64,000 bases of DNA, from assembly GCF_921293095.1 (NCBI RefSeq), contig NC_060259.1, positions 2,666,001 through 2,730,000 of the forward strand, given 5' to 3'. The notes beneath the pieces were generated by a model. The model searched no databases, was not told where the DNA came from, and saw only the letters and a list, made by a program, of their open reading frames with translations. The stretch is from Ischnura elegans (lineage: Eukaryota > Arthropoda > Insecta > Odonata > Coenagrionidae). Within the stretch, counting starts at the first letter, position 1. Each line of letters starts with the position of its first letter. The position numbers were made by a program, and so were the translations under genes. Positions 23,220 through 35,904 of the stretch are shown piece by piece.

Positions 23220-24070
23220 CATATTCAAATTGTGGTCGGACTGCGAAATAGCACCTTTCTTTTACTTTTTCATGCGAAAATCTTCCCACAATACGCTTGA
23301 TAAATCCGAACTTCTCAGGGGTCTTGCACAAATATTCCTCATGCGTGTTCCTCACGATAGATTCGCAGTTACTGTTACGCCCAGGTACTTCACTTCCTTT
23401 CTTGCTTATATGTTAATGCCAAACACAGCATAAACAACGTTATAGTTGGACGAACTCCACAAAAAATGTACAACCGTGCATTTGTTCACATTAAGTTCGA
23501 GAACACGCTCTCGGCTCACAAATAAACGTTTAAATCCGATGATAGAATTTTTAAGTCAGAGTTACCACTAATTTCGCGGTAGTTGACATCTTCTTCAGCA
23601 AATAAACGTATTTTACTTCTAATTCGAGAGCATAGGTAGGTAATTCATGCACATAATAAACAAAAGGGAGACCATTACGCTTCCTTATGGGACACCTGAG
23701 GTCACTTTAACTACATTACACCTAATTCTCTCAAGAACTACTTCTTGTTTACGATCACTCAGAAAGTCGCGCATCTATTTTACCACTGTACCGTTTAATA
23801 CCTAAAACGGTGATTTGCATAAAAGTTTGTTGTGAGGCACCGTGTCGAAGGCCTTCTTAAAATCTATAAATAATGCGTCAACTTGTCTTTTCGATTCATC
23901 AGATTTGAGAACATTGTGAAGAATGAGCGAGAGCTGTGTTTCGCATGACCTACCTTTTCGGAATTCGGGCTGACAGCCATGGAGGAAGTTGCCACTGTCC
24001 AAGAAAGTCATGACATCCCTTACCATGATATGCTCGAGTATCTTACTATTGTCGTGCCCTCCCGTGGACA
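23220..24070 (-). pseudogene. CR1-like reverse transcriptase remnant
   Basis: Reading leftward on the minus strand, RT motifs are recognisable but broken. GCQPEFRKGRSCETQLS and ALFIDFKKAFDTVPHNKLL lie in the open frame 24026-23802. After a stop, FLSDRKQEVVLERI and SGVP*GSVMVSLLF follow in shifted frames near 23760-23660. The FADD motif is not recoverable. It resembles the CR1/L2 group, with many stops and frameshifts, and is an old fragment. Confidence 0.75.
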
Positions 24071-24315
24071 GCTCGACTAGGGGCGACTCAGAATTGGGAT
24101 CTTGGTCTAACGCTGAGGGATTCCGAGCAGCGAAGGTGGTCCTCTAGGAGGGACGGTAGCGGGTAGAAATGAAAGATCCCGGGTTTACCACAAGAAGTGT
24201 ATTTGATTCCGTTGATTCTTGTGCGAGAGTGATCTCCTCCCTCGGCTTCTCCGGGTCGATCGTTGAACTTCCCTTCCACGGCCCTGTGGGCCCCCGCTAC
24301 GCGGGTCCCGACTCT
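24071..24315. other. short intergenic stretch
   Basis: No recognised gene. The sequence is moderately GC-rich up to the microsatellite. Confidence 0.4.
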
Positions 24316-24397
24316 TGACGAAATGACGAATGACGAATCACGAATGACGAATCACGAATGACGAATCACGAATGACGAATCACGAATGACGAATGAC
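24316..24397. repeat. tandem repeat, acgaatgacgaatc unit
   Basis: About 80 bp of alternating acgaatg and acgaatc words, built from a roughly 14-bp higher-order unit with near-perfect copies. Confidence 0.85.
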
Positions 24398-24926
24398 CTC
24401 GAGTCAATGATGCGTGCCGTTTTTAAGGCATCCCCACATCCGACCACCCCTCCCCCTCCGTGAGTTCGAGAACCCTCCGACGGTACGCCATTCCTTGCTG
24501 AAAAGTGCAAACCCATCGGCAATCAAAAATGCTGTTTCCACTCTCAGCAAAATCAGCGCAGTGCGGACATCGTGGCTTTCCTTTTATGAGAGTGCACACG
24601 CATCGTCTATCCAAAAATGCATTCCCCGCCATCAGCACAATCCGCACCGCGCAGGCATGAAGGAAAGTTCAAGAGACCCACGCATTAAGGTGAATAGACG
24701 ATGAAGAGGACGCATAGACAGACCAAAAGAATATGCACGCATCAACCAAAAGAGTGCGAGGACTTAGTCGAACGCAAAATGAAGTCGGGATTTAACACTA
24801 TGATCGATATTAATTAAATTTGACGTTAATTGCCTGGATCATGTCTTTTTCCCTTCTTCGAATATCATTGTAACGCTTGCAATTTTTCACTCTAGTCGTA
24901 AATTTCCTTCAGACAATGACTTCTCG
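24398..24926. other. intergenic, no gene seen
   Basis: Open frames exist on both strands at 24414-24704 but neither shows a known motif. Treated as anonymous. Confidence 0.4.
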
Positions 24927-24934
24927 AATATTAT

Positions 24935-24951
24935 TAGTGTTGCCGCGAGAC
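24935..24951 (+). repeat. left TIR of the hAT-like element
   Basis: 17 bp, exact inverted match to 29251-29267. Confidence 0.8.
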
Positions 24952-25105
24952 GAGACTTGTGCCAGTCTCGTCTCAGTCTTGTTTTCTGACCTCGGGTATC
25001 GTCTCGAGTCTCGTCTCGTGCACCCCAGTCTCGTCTTGGTCTCGAGTCTCGTCTCGTGCACCCCAGTCTCGTCTTGGTCTCGAGTCTCGGACGAGACCCT
25101 CGTCT
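24945..25105. repeat. gtctcg-rich subterminal minisatellite, 38-bp unit
   Basis: Two perfect 38-bp copies lie at 25006-25043 and 25044-25081 with a partial third, inside a longer stretch of (t/g)ctcgtctcg words. It is subterminal to the left TIR. Subterminal repeats are common in hAT elements as transposase-binding sites. Confidence 0.8.
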
Positions 25106-25704
25106 CGTTACCCCCAAAACTTTAGCACCAAGTTTAGCACCATAAAAAGCCGTTTCCTTTGCGGACTTAATCGCTGAATCAATACCTCGAAATAAGAAAA
25201 GCTATTAATATAAATTTTAAATGTACATAAATTGATCTGAACACCAATGACGTCAATGCTTGTAAAAGTATTGATTTTATTGATACTCAATGAATATACT
25301 CGTAGCTTAAAACCAGGGGCGGTCTAGGGTGATTGGGGGCCCTCGGCTGGAGCTCATAATGGGTCCCCCCCTAACCGGAGGATTCGCACGCCTCCACTCA
25401 CTTCTACCCCCGGAAAACTTAGGATTTCGCATGCCTGGAAATGGATTTTAACGCTATTCTGGTCCTAAAAAGATAAAATATAAAAGATAAAATTTAAGCA
25501 ATAAAATTTTGTAAGAAAAAATAATATGAAAAATAGTAACTTCACTGCTTATAAAAATTTAATTATGTATTATGGTTCTATTATCTACATATTTAGTAAA
25601 TTTGTTCCTTGAAAATGCCGCGAAATTAATGAACCTCTAAAATAACCTCATCGAATAATCCTTTCAAACAGCAGAAGTAAAAATGTAGCATATTACAAAG
25701 GACA

Positions 25705-27140
25705 TTTTGGGGCCAGATAAAGACTTTTGGTTGTCATGTATTAACTGTCTAATTAATTTTTGCATAGCATATAGATGTATCAACAAGAACGTGGTTTTTA
25801 TCCATACTCTTTGGCTATAATGGGGTGCTCTCATAAAATTAAAAAGGTATTTTTTTACAAGTTTAGATAAGGAAGTTAAAGTTATTAACGCATGCAAAAT
25901 ATGAATTCATAATTCTCAATGTTCTTGCTGCGAGAGAGCTTCAAAGTTCGCAAAAATTACTAAATTCTTTCGCGCTTCAAATACGCCCGTCAGAATGCGA
26001 GTAAGCAGACTTGCTCCATGGCAATAACAAAACACTAACGACGATAACAAACGTCTACGGCGATACTGATTTATAACGTGAAGGGTGTGTGAAAAACAGA
26101 TGTGAATAGTTTAAAAGTTTTTACGGTACTTTGTATTGCGCAATGGTTCACCCCGACTTCGTAAAGACGCATTCTGGGAAAATTCAGAAGGTAGAGTAAT
26201 TCATGGCCGCTTATTTCTTCTCCAGTCATGAAGATTTCTCGGCGCGGAGTTGAAAAGCCACGAAATTGAAATGTAATATAAATTAAATAAATAATCTCGT
26301 TCGCTAGTAATCTGAAGATTGGTTTTTCTCTCATTTAACTACTGTCATTTGCTCATTGCTTTTAATGTGTACTTGGTGCAATATTGGAATGTGTGAATTA
26401 ACGTTTTGGAGAAATACAACGGATCATATTTTACGCCGATTTACTAAGCATTCTTAAGGTCTGGAAGAGAAACATCCTGTGTTTCAGCTGTTTGTGAGGT
26501 TCAACTGTTCATAAAGAGCGTTTGCACTGTTGGGGCTAAGGTGGCACCTAAACAATTATATCACACTGTGGAAATCGCCGTGGATAAGGAGGATGAAAAA
26601 GTAATAAACGCTATTGGTCAAGATTGCGCTGGATATTTCAGTATGCATACATTCTTTAAGCCGGCCAATTATTCAGGATAAATATTTCACATGAATGATG
26701 ATGGAATTAACATATGAAAAAAATATTTGTATAGAGAGATACCTAGGTTTTTCTGAAACTCAGACAAATAGTCTACTGGCACCACGTAAACCTATTGTTT
26801 ACTGGACTCTGACGTCACGCTCAGCCAACATGGCGATGGGTCGTTTTGAGCGCAAGATTAATATACAAATTTCAAATTGGAATTTACGCATAATACGCAG
26901 GTTAGAGGAGAACTGCTTACACTGTAACTTTTAGCGCGAATGATATTTTTTTATCACATAATCATCCATTTTCAGTAGAATTCGCCATTGTTTTAAAATG
27001 TAGATTATCTACAATTTAAAACAATTATAGCCAAAGAGTATGGATAAAAACTACGTACTTGTGAATACATCTATATGCTATGCAAAAATTAATTAGACAG
27101 TAAATACATGACAACCAAAAGTCTTTATCTGGCCCCAAAA
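25705..27140. mobile_element. 1.4-kb segment bounded by 117-bp inverted repeats
   Basis: Arm 25705-25822 and arm 27024-27140 are inverted copies with only a few differences. Their outer ends both read ttttggggccagataaagac toward the interior. No transposase is recognisable in the 1.2 kb between them, and open frames at 26071-26334 (minus) and 26695-26934 (plus) show no known motif. Likely a non-autonomous DNA transposon nested in the hAT-like segment. No clear target duplication is seen. Confidence 0.65.
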
Positions 27141-27839
27141 AACTTATGCAAAAATTGAAGTACTAATTTCGTAGAAAAATTTAAGCCTGAATTAACAAAC
27201 ATATCTCAAACCATTTTCTTTGAGGATAATGTGTGACAATTTTTTTCATCCATATAAATCAGCTAGCCAATTAAAACTGTAGGGTAGGGAAGAAAATAGC
27301 AGGAAAAATATTAGGATACATTTATGATATTTTCATTTATTCTGATCTTTATATTAGAGAAGCTGTATTTTAAAAATGTATTTTGCCAGCAACTGTCAAA
27401 TATTAATGGACCCTATCAATAATTCAATTATTTTTTGTGCTTTCCTTTCTAAGTGGTTATATGTTCAGAGACTCACAAAAAGTACTCACCATATACCTAA
27501 ATAATTATAACTGTAGTAATACAACCATCTTCCACACACTTAAGGTAAGAAATAAAACAATAGCTATTAAGGTCAATTCTACACTATTGACATTCTTTAA
27601 ATATTGATGATATTTGACTCGATGTCGAACTTGAATTCAAAAATCTATCCGAAAACTCCCTTTGAGTGACAGATGAGGTAGGGTTTGGAATATCAACACG
27701 GAGAAGATGCATACGTCAAAGAAACAGGAAGCAACGCGCCCGCAGAAAATCTAGAAGATGAGTTTAGTAGATCAATTTCCTAACTCTTTCGGATCATTTT
27801 ATTTATAAGATAGATTTAAAGTAGACGGCAGAGGTTTCC
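27141..27839. other. AT-rich, no gene seen
   Basis: AT-rich spacer inside the hAT-like segment. Nothing recognised. Confidence 0.45.
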
Positions 27840-28205
27840 GTGGAGTCTGTCCTCTTGAAGGCCTCGTTCTCTCCAAACTATCAAGATTCGAGGCTCGTCA
27901 AAAAATGCTGCTGGCGTACAGAAAGCGTTATACGGATGTTAAACGAATTGAGTTGGGAGCCGCTGGAGACTCGGAGGCTGCGCGATAGGCTTAGATTGCT
28001 TGATAAATTGAGAATGGATATTTTTAATTGTAAGAGCGACACGGAGATCATATTAGAACCCCACTATATTTCCATGTACGGCCAAAACGATAAAATAAGA
28101 GGGATATTTAGAGGAACGGATGAATGCGGGAATTCGTTATCTCCCCGCACGACAAAGGACTTAATATGTTCTATGCGTAATTTCGTAAGAAATCTTCCTT
28201 TATAA
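27840..28205 (+). pseudogene. CR1/L2-type RT C-terminal fragment
   Basis: Open for about 121 codons. RTESVIRMLNELSWEPLETRR followed by LRDRLRLLDKLR is the conserved region just after the ...RAARYV motif in CR1/L2-group ORF2 (compare KTESVGKMLKELGWDTLERRR in the element at 3.0-6.1 kb). The catalytic domains are absent. Confidence 0.65.
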
Positions 28206-29150
28206 ATGGATACGGCGGGTGTCCTGACATCCCCCTCCAAACGCCTATTGAGGCAGCTTGCAGCGTAGCATGCTGATGTAGATGACCACCATCAAAACTT
28301 TTACCAATGAATCGGCTTACTACCTGTGCATAGTAGTCTTTACTTATCACAGAATTAGCCAAAACCCGCCGTTTTCGAGTCTTGAAAATCCCAAATATCC
28401 TATATCATCGAAACGAAATTAAACATTTCTAAAAAGGGAATATAGACACAAATTTAACACAGAGAAATCCACAGAAAGCTTATGAAAATAAACGTAAAAA
28501 TAATGCTAGCCCCTCAAGCGCAGCGGGCATTTAATTAAATCCTATCTCAGTGGCCGGATGAGTTTTAGATGACTTCGCCTTTTTATGACCTTCAATAGCT
28601 TATAATTTTCATGACACATGATCAGCATCGTTGAATGTTTTTGTAAGCATGCGTAATATAATGCGCATATGAATAAAGTATTCTACAGATTAAGGTAGGT
28701 AATGTGCTCTGCGCATTTCGTAATGGGCCATCATTTTCCCCTAGCAAGCAAACTATAATAAGGATTGCAAGTGTCGCTGAGCGATACTTTACAGATATTC
28801 GAGTATTTTCGAAGATATTTTTGTCGTAGGAGTAAGCGCTGAAAGTTTCCTTTTTAGAAAATAATTCAAATTTTGCAGGATAATTTTTTCAAGGTTATTA
28901 TCGCAGGGAACAAGGAAAAGTAGTCAGACATTAACACTCCCTAACATGGCTCAGAAGTCACGGTCATGCATTAAGAAATTGATCTTTCAGCAAAAATTAC
29001 TTTTTATAGTTAGATAATTTATCGAAAAGTTATTGTTGAATTATATTTCAAATTAATGCTTAATGAAAACGTTAACGTTAGGTCTTAACAAAAGGACATA
29101 GTTTTAGGGATAAAGCTATACCAAATATGTACCAATTAAGGAGATATATC
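28206..29150. other. AT-rich, no gene seen
   Basis: Right part of the hAT-like segment before its gtctcg-rich end. No coding sequence or repeat recognised. Confidence 0.45.
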
Positions 29151-29250
29151 TGTATTTCGAGACTTTCGTGAGTCTCGTCTCGTTTCGTCAAAAAGTGGTC
29201 TCATCTCGAATTCTACCCAACGGTCTCGAGACGAGACGAGAAAGTCTCGA

Positions 29251-29267
29251 GTCTCGCGGCAACACTA
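29251..29267 (-). repeat. right TIR of the hAT-like element
   Basis: 17 bp, exact inverted match to 24935-24951. The subterminal zone 29158-29250 is also rich in gtctcg/gagacg words, like the left end. Confidence 0.8.
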
Positions 29268-29534
29268 AGTATTATCTCTAAGAACGGTGCGATCTTTGAC
29301 GCTAACTCCTGAAGGACAAGCGCGGGTATTGCCTCCGGACCCGGAGTTTTTTATATTCTTTATCGATTTTAGTTAATAAGTTATCCCACCGCGTTATACA
29401 GAGATTTCTCCCATGGATTCCTCAGCACATGGGATGCCTAAATTATATTTAGTGTCCTGTCTTGTTGATCCAGGAAATCCTGTCCTAAGCGGGAGGGCCG
29501 CAGGCAGTCCGTGGAACAATGCTGCAGATGGATG

Positions 29535-29981
29535 GATATATAATGGGTGGAATAGCTGCAACACTCCGGGATGATAACGTGATAGTTTCCCCTTAACTTC
29601 CACGACGCATTAATACAACTGTTAAAGTAAATGCTAGCACGCCCGAAGTGAAATGTGCGTCACTTTACTGACCAATAAGGCCTCTAGCTTAACACAGATG
29701 AAAGAGAGCTGCTGCCCTCTCCCCTGGGCGATGAGAGGCATAAAAGTTGGCGGCCTCCAGTCGCCAAGTCAAGGCAGCTTCACCGGTTATAGTATCATTT
29801 AAATGACTTTGCATACCAAAGGATAAACAAATTCCCCCTCAGAGCGCTGTCGCTTTCTGTACAAGACTGCATATTCGACGAAAGATCTCGCTTATATCGC
29901 AGCTAACCTCTATATCGAGCAGGCGACCCACAACTGCAACCCGGTACACGCACTCGTCTGCTTTAAGCTCAGTCTCAACTG
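29535..29981 (-). mobile_element. RTE-family 5' region fragment, inverted
   Basis: The reverse complement aligns in order with the 5' leader of the RTE element at about 7986-8435. Shared words include atatagaggttagctgcga, gacttggcgactgg, ggccgccaac, gagagggcagcagctct and catttactttaac. Identity is moderate (about 75-80% by eye), so it is a different, older copy. The endonuclease is not included. Confidence 0.78.
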
Positions 29982-32900
29982 TTTTTTATACGCTTAAAAA
30001 GAGAAGAGAATGAACATTTTTTATACAACAGCACGGTTAGTGACTTATCTTCCTTTATTACAATTATAGGTTAAAAATATCGAGCACCGGCTATGTAGTA
30101 TCTCTTTATACGCTAGTAATTTTCTTCAATTCGCTGTCTGAGAATTTCTAAGGGTGCAGACACGTGTTGGGAGAGTAGTTAGAGGGATTTCGGAAAGTCA
30201 ACCCATTGTTTAGACAGAAAATGAGAAAATGGTTTGGTTAGCCCTCGTCCGACCCATTCCACATAAAGACGCAGAAAAAAGGTTCCTACACAGCTACTCA
30301 GGTGCTCCATCATCAGCGGGGATTTTCAGCAATGAAAAGAAATATTTTAACAGAATAATGAAATAAAAACCCTGAATTTCATGCGCCTGCACAGAGAAGG
30401 ATGCTTTTCAAACTTCTTTCCAAGCGGACAACTCCGCAGCACATCTATGAAGAGAGCCCTGATTGCGTTCTAAATTAGCCATCCATTTATTTCCCAAAAT
30501 CCTGAGAGAGGGAATCTGCGAGTAAAGCTAGTTATTCTAGAAGTAGCTGGGACTCTTGTTCCGTGGCTACGCTGGGGCGGACGACAGAGGAGGGGACGGG
30601 GCAATTGCAAAGGGCGCGAGCGTCGACGCGAGCTCGGGCCGAAACAAGAACGTGCGCTCCCACACATAATCACTGCTCCCCTCTAATCCTCGCCTCTCTA
30701 ATCGAAGCTAATCCTCCCTTCGTCGAGGCATCGATTATAATAAGACTCGATCTTGCCTTCAAGGGATTCAGACCACACTCGGCCTCCTTGGCGTCGACCC
30801 AGACGCCGATCAACGCACGCTTCATTGGATATAATAGCATTTTCACGCCTAAGTTACGCTTTCGAACGTTTCTCGGTCCTTTGGGGTTCAGTGGCTGAGA
30901 TGGAAAGGCAGGAGAGGGTGGTGCGCGCATCGCCTCATTCCACTTCGTCCGAAAGGGGAACATTTTCTGCTCCCACAGCGACACCCGCCGCCATTTGATT
31001 TTTTTAATCTGGCATCGAAAGGGCTTGATGCTGATCGAGCGCTCCAATTTATTCCGAGTGTGCACATCGCCCTCGCGAAATTGCGATTCGCGAATCCAGA
31101 AATATTTTCCGACGTGGAGTGGTGCGCGCTCGCCTCTCCCACTCACTGAGGCATCAATCACTGGTTTGAAGTGGTGGATTTAGCCGATTAGAAACATAGT
31201 GCTCTTATGGTCAAAATGGACTTAAATCAAGTTAATCTGAGCGTTCAGGGTACGATAGCGGCTTCTTTTTGGGGAGGGTTTGGAGACTAAATTATGAGTG
31301 GCGATCCGCGGCGCTCAGGGTGTTGTGAACGCATTAGTCTGAGCAGGACCTGAAGATCACATGAACAAATTTTGCTTTGGAGACGATATTAACCATTCTA
31401 TGGTATGCGCTAAATCTACATGTCATTTAGTGGAAATAATGTTCAGCATGTGTCTTTACGAAACAACTTTTTACAACGTTTCAGTGAACGGAAGTAAGGA
31501 ATCCGCAAAAAATTTAACTTGAGCTGAAGGAAAAATCGATCTGAAATTGCTTTCATGAAATTGAATACGAAATCTTGAACGAACAGCTCCTTTGGCCCTC
31601 ACCTATTAACGACTTTCAGCCTACAAAAGAACGCCAGAAAATATGACCGGTTGGAACATGAAGCTGTTGCCTTGAAATCTGCTATCTTCATGACGAATTA
31701 ATACACCACCGATCAGTATATTTTACCTCATTATCAGCCAGTTAATACATATATCTAAAGGCTATTTAACTGTCGAGGAAAGTTGTCAACCCAATGGCAG
31801 TTTACTTCCAAATATTTGGGGTAAAGAGGCTACCACCTCTCCTTCAAAAGGCTTTAATTTTCCACGTTATTCTGGGTCAGAGTTTTGCAGAGCAAGTGCG
31901 TTTATCAACGAGCATGAAGCAATCCAGCCCTTAGCTCCACAAGTCATGCACTATGGCCCCGTCCTCAATGAATCCATAGTGATTTCTATTCGTTGTATCC
32001 TTCAACTTCAGCATCAATGAAAAAGAGACAATACGACTAGGTATCCTACTTCTAACTTCGATTAATTTCTGTGCAAATCAGTTTTTTGTTTCATTCTCTT
32101 TGTTGTAGCCCCAAAAATTTCTCTGGGCTGTTCTTGCGTTTCAATGTTATATCAGGAAGGAAGAAGTAGATAAATCAAGAGGAATAATAGCAACCGGAGT
32201 GGGGGAACGCAATAAAGAAATGCAGATACAGACACATTGCCAATAAGGGCAATTTTCTTTTCGATGCTGCTCACTGGTGCTGTGTAAGCTTTTCACCCAG
32301 TATGGAAAATGAAAAGGTCTCTCTGAGTAACTGCGCCTTATTCGTTTAAGGTCAACAGAGTTGTCTCATTTAATCGCTTTCTTGAGCAACCTAAATGAAG
32401 ATTAAAAAACGCTGAATTTGAAGAGCAATATTGGGAAATGAAAGCAAAAGGATGAAATCCATTTGTGTATGCTCGAAATTAACGATTTCAGGTAAGAGAT
32501 GATGATATGGCTTTGTAAGCACAGAAATCTCAGCAGTATCAGGTATCAGGTATAGAATCGTGCCCAGGACATAAACTTTGTTTCTTAAACATCACAAGGG
32601 ATAGGCGTGAGCGAGACGTCAAAATTAAATTCTCTTATTATTTTTATGTTGCGTATGAAGTTGATCACCATAACCCATATATTCAACCAATTATTGAAGA
32701 TATTATGAACTTTGAAGTGTCAGTACCTTGAAAAGAGGGTTAAATTTGCTTTTATTCGCGAATTTTTGCTGTCTAGGCAATAACAGGAGCAGTTTTTAAA
32801 GCTGTGTTAAATAGTATTGCCTGAAGTTCTCAGAAAAATGCTTTAAAACAGATTTTTAAAAAGATAAACTATTAATGTAATTTTTTTAAATTGATTGATA

Positions 32901-35900
32901 GATTTTTTTCTAAATATATCAACCACTATCTACTATGATGACGTGCAGGAAAAATCCAAAATTCTAGGTCCGGAATACTTGCTTTCTCCGACCCAGCTTT
33001 AAGCAACTAACGTCTTGCATTGGATTATTTTGAGTATAATACAGGACAAGATAAAGCAAACACGTAGGAAGAGAAATCGGAAAAGAGCAATAACCGCGGG
33101 TGGCACAAAAAAGGAATGAACGTTGAAAACTGAGCGAGGCAAGAGCAAACTGAATCCGCACGATTTTCCCGATGATTTCTTCCTCCTTGGCGACGACCAC
33201 TTAGAATAGACAGGCATCGGGAAATGGAATCAGGGAGGATTTATGCGGGCACAAGGCCCGAGAAACGCAATTTACGAGGCGACAGCGATGTTTCCACGGG
33301 TTGTGCGTGGAAAGCGGAAGGAGCGGATTGGCGCGAGCACACCCGGACCACCAATCACATTGCAGAGTATTGGCGCGCGAGGGAAAATGGACCCGAGGGC
33401 ACGCACACCAATGTCCCTCCGCCTTGAAAAAGAGCGACGAAATGTTTTTACTGCCGCTGTCGAAAAACAATATCTCGCCGCAAATAAACTGAATGAAACG
33501 CACCGGATTCTCAAAAGGGTAATGCAAGTCATAATGCGAGGTTAGAGAGGAAGTAATGGGGAAACGCTCTTATCTGAGCACTCTCTTTACAAAGACAGAT
33601 TTAGTTCCTCCGTGCCTTAAAATTGGTTATGATAAAATATTTACGAGGGTAAAAATTTCTAAACTCATAATCGTGAGCTTGCATTCTGCCCATATCTCAT
33701 ACCTATCCCAGCCGTCATGTTTGAGTTGATTCCCTAAAACATTGTGAAAAAATATAAGCATCATAGTTCTGAATTTAACGGCTGCAGAATATGTTTTACA
33801 TCCTCATGAACCTAGAAAGACACCTTTAGATATCAATATATCATACCAACCTTTTCTATTACCAATCTGTAAAAAAAATCTTTCGGATTGTGTTTATTCC
33901 GAAACGAAACATTGTTCTACTACTACTACTTTTGTTTGCTTCTTCAAAATATGGGTCTTGAATAGGATAAAAATATGGAAAGCAGTTACCCTGAACTTGA
34001 ATTCTACGTATTGAATTTTGCATTGACGGAAATTTGCAAATAAATTATCCTCTGTCGAACTTACATACATTTACAACGTATCCACAAGGTACAAGGAATT
34101 CAATAACTCGAAAAATCGACACAACCATTTTTTAAATGCCTACTCGGTTAAAAAAAAATTACACTTATGAGATAAAAATCTCTGCAAGAAGGTGATAAAT
34201 AATTTAATTTAATTTGAAATGTATTTAACCCTGATTATGACGAAAAATTCTTTATCGTGCATAAAGAAATTAATTGAGCAAAAGCCGCTCTATTTAAATT
34301 CCGGAGAAATATTTCACTTCCAAACGAATACTTCTGGGAGCTCAAATATGGCCCCGTCAATGTGAGCTCATGAGCTCAAAACTACCCAGGTGATCTGCGA
34401 AAATCCCAGGTATAAAGTAATTTTGATAAAATCAGGCATTCCGTAACATTCATTTTTCTTCGGTCCATTTTTGAAATCGACTTAAAGTACGCCTCATTTT
34501 CGAAACATTTGCTTGAATTTTCTTTAATGCAGAACTCCAACTTTCCTTACGGAATTCATTATCTGTTAAAAGTATCAATGATTTCTTTGTGTTACGCACA
34601 ACTTCTAGCTGAATACAATAAATATTTAACATCTGAATAATTGCAGGTCAAGATAAATTTTTAAACCAGAAAGCAACGCTGAACCCGAAATTTGAAATGG
34701 TATTCAGTAATATTTGGCAAAACCAGTTATTTAGTCATATGAATGCAAAGTATTTTTCCTGTTAGAATGCACTAACTGTGTGAAACTCTCTGCCATTAAA
34801 GCTTCTTCGATTGCTAAGTGACGATATTTATTTTTATTGACCGATAATTTTTCGTGGAGGGAGCGTGCTGCCGTACCAATGAAAAGCCCTGACTGCACGT
34901 TCTCGAGCACACCAATAGCAACTGTTTTTCGCCGAATTGCATAGGCTATGCGCCTCACGTTAATGATTTTATGTTGGCTCTTTAGCACAGTCCACATTTA
35001 CAGGCAATTCGTTTTCTGTCTAAAAAGAGAAATTTTCCCAGCTAAGGCAACAAAAAACGAGTATTTTACCCCATGAAAATGAATACGCCTTGCTTTAAAT
35101 AAAGCAAGTTTCAACATTCTCCTGAATCTCAGGTTTGGAAACCATACCACGGTATTTTTGCGCTCCTACAATTCTTCAACTTGCGAAGCAGAAAAACGAG
35201 TGATATAAACCATGATGAGTCATGATAACTTAAACTTTCTATGAAAATACGTCTCCAGGGCCCCGATTCTGGTTCTTTCTGGCTATAGCCAACGCGATTT
35301 CTCGATAAGATTGGCGAACGGTGACTGAATTCGTATTCTCATGTTCATTCGCTAGCTATTTCGCTAGAAAAGCTTCGCTTCGTCCCTCAGGCGACGAAAA
35401 AGTCATTCTCGTTCTGTCTTGCGAGCATAAAGGGAATGTAAAACAAATTAGCGTCGTTAAGAGCGAATTTGGCTAACGACAACTGTGACGTCACTCTCGC
35501 GACTTGGCGAAAGAATGGATGAGAGAGCGGCTCGTGATTTAATTTCAGCTCTACACCATTATTACGTTATATTTTTGATCCCAATGAGATGAATTGTTAT
35601 TCAAATGCTTGGGATACAACCTGTGTGTTGTTTTACTCGTCTTGTCGTGCTACATAATTCAATCGATGGGATTAAAAGTGAGTTTGCATTTGAATGAACT
35701 GCGAAGGTTTTGTCTGGCAAGCGTATTGTGTTACCGTGGGAGTGCTGTTATTCTGAGCATATAAATGTGTTGGATTGCCTGAGAAAACTTGTTGTTTCGG
35801 TTCTTATGCTCGTGAATGCTTCATCGGAAAGAATAAGAAAAAGACTGGCTTCGTCATTGCCTACGTCACAGTATTCTCATATATGAGCATGTCCTCTAGT

Positions 35901-35904
35901 AAAT
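29982..35904. other. gene-free 5.9 kb
   Basis: No gene or classified element recognised. It contains two CpG-rich stretches (about 30540-31160 and 33200-33500) in which several frames stay open at once by composition alone, and otherwise AT-rich sequence. A stretch starting ggccccgattctgg at about 35259, with a following cgacg-rich segment to about 35530, may be one end of an unclassified MITE. Confidence 0.45.
30540..31160. other. CpG-rich island without recognised gene
   Basis: GC and CpG are markedly above the surroundings (for example gcgcgagcgtcgacgcgag near 30616). Overlapping open frames run on both strands, such as 30670-31161 minus, but none has a known motif. It could be an unmethylated promoter-like island or a TE fragment. 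Confidence 0.35.

Larger units (their letters stand above)
24935..29267. mobile_element. TIR-bounded 4.3-kb segment, hAT-like
   Basis: The left end reads TAGTGTTGCCGCGAGAC and the right end is its exact reverse complement over 17 bp, after which both sides continue with gagac/tctcg words. Outside the ends are aatattat (24927-24934) and agtattat (29268-29275), an 8-bp target duplication with one mismatch. TAGTGTTGCC-type TIRs and an 8-bp duplication fit the hAT superfamily. No transposase is recognised inside. The interior holds a minisatellite, a 1.4-kb TIR element and a CR1-like RT scrap, so it is a non-autonomous or heavily invaded copy. Confidence 0.72.

Noticed and set aside
24290-24400. 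CRISPR-like short regular repeats
   Set aside because: The units are contiguous with no spacers. It is a simple tandem repeat in eukaryotic DNA.
25312-25400. caggggcggtctaggg, like a DNA transposon end
   Set aside because: Only one end is visible and no partner or target duplication was found, so it is not listed as an element.
30670-31161. 163-codon open frame on the minus strand
   Set aside because: Other frames of the same CpG-rich stretch are also open, there is no known motif, and the Met has no clear context. Composition explains it.
33201-33545. Several overlapping 60-110 codon frames
   Set aside because: Five frames are open simultaneously in a GC-rich patch, so none is convincing as a gene.
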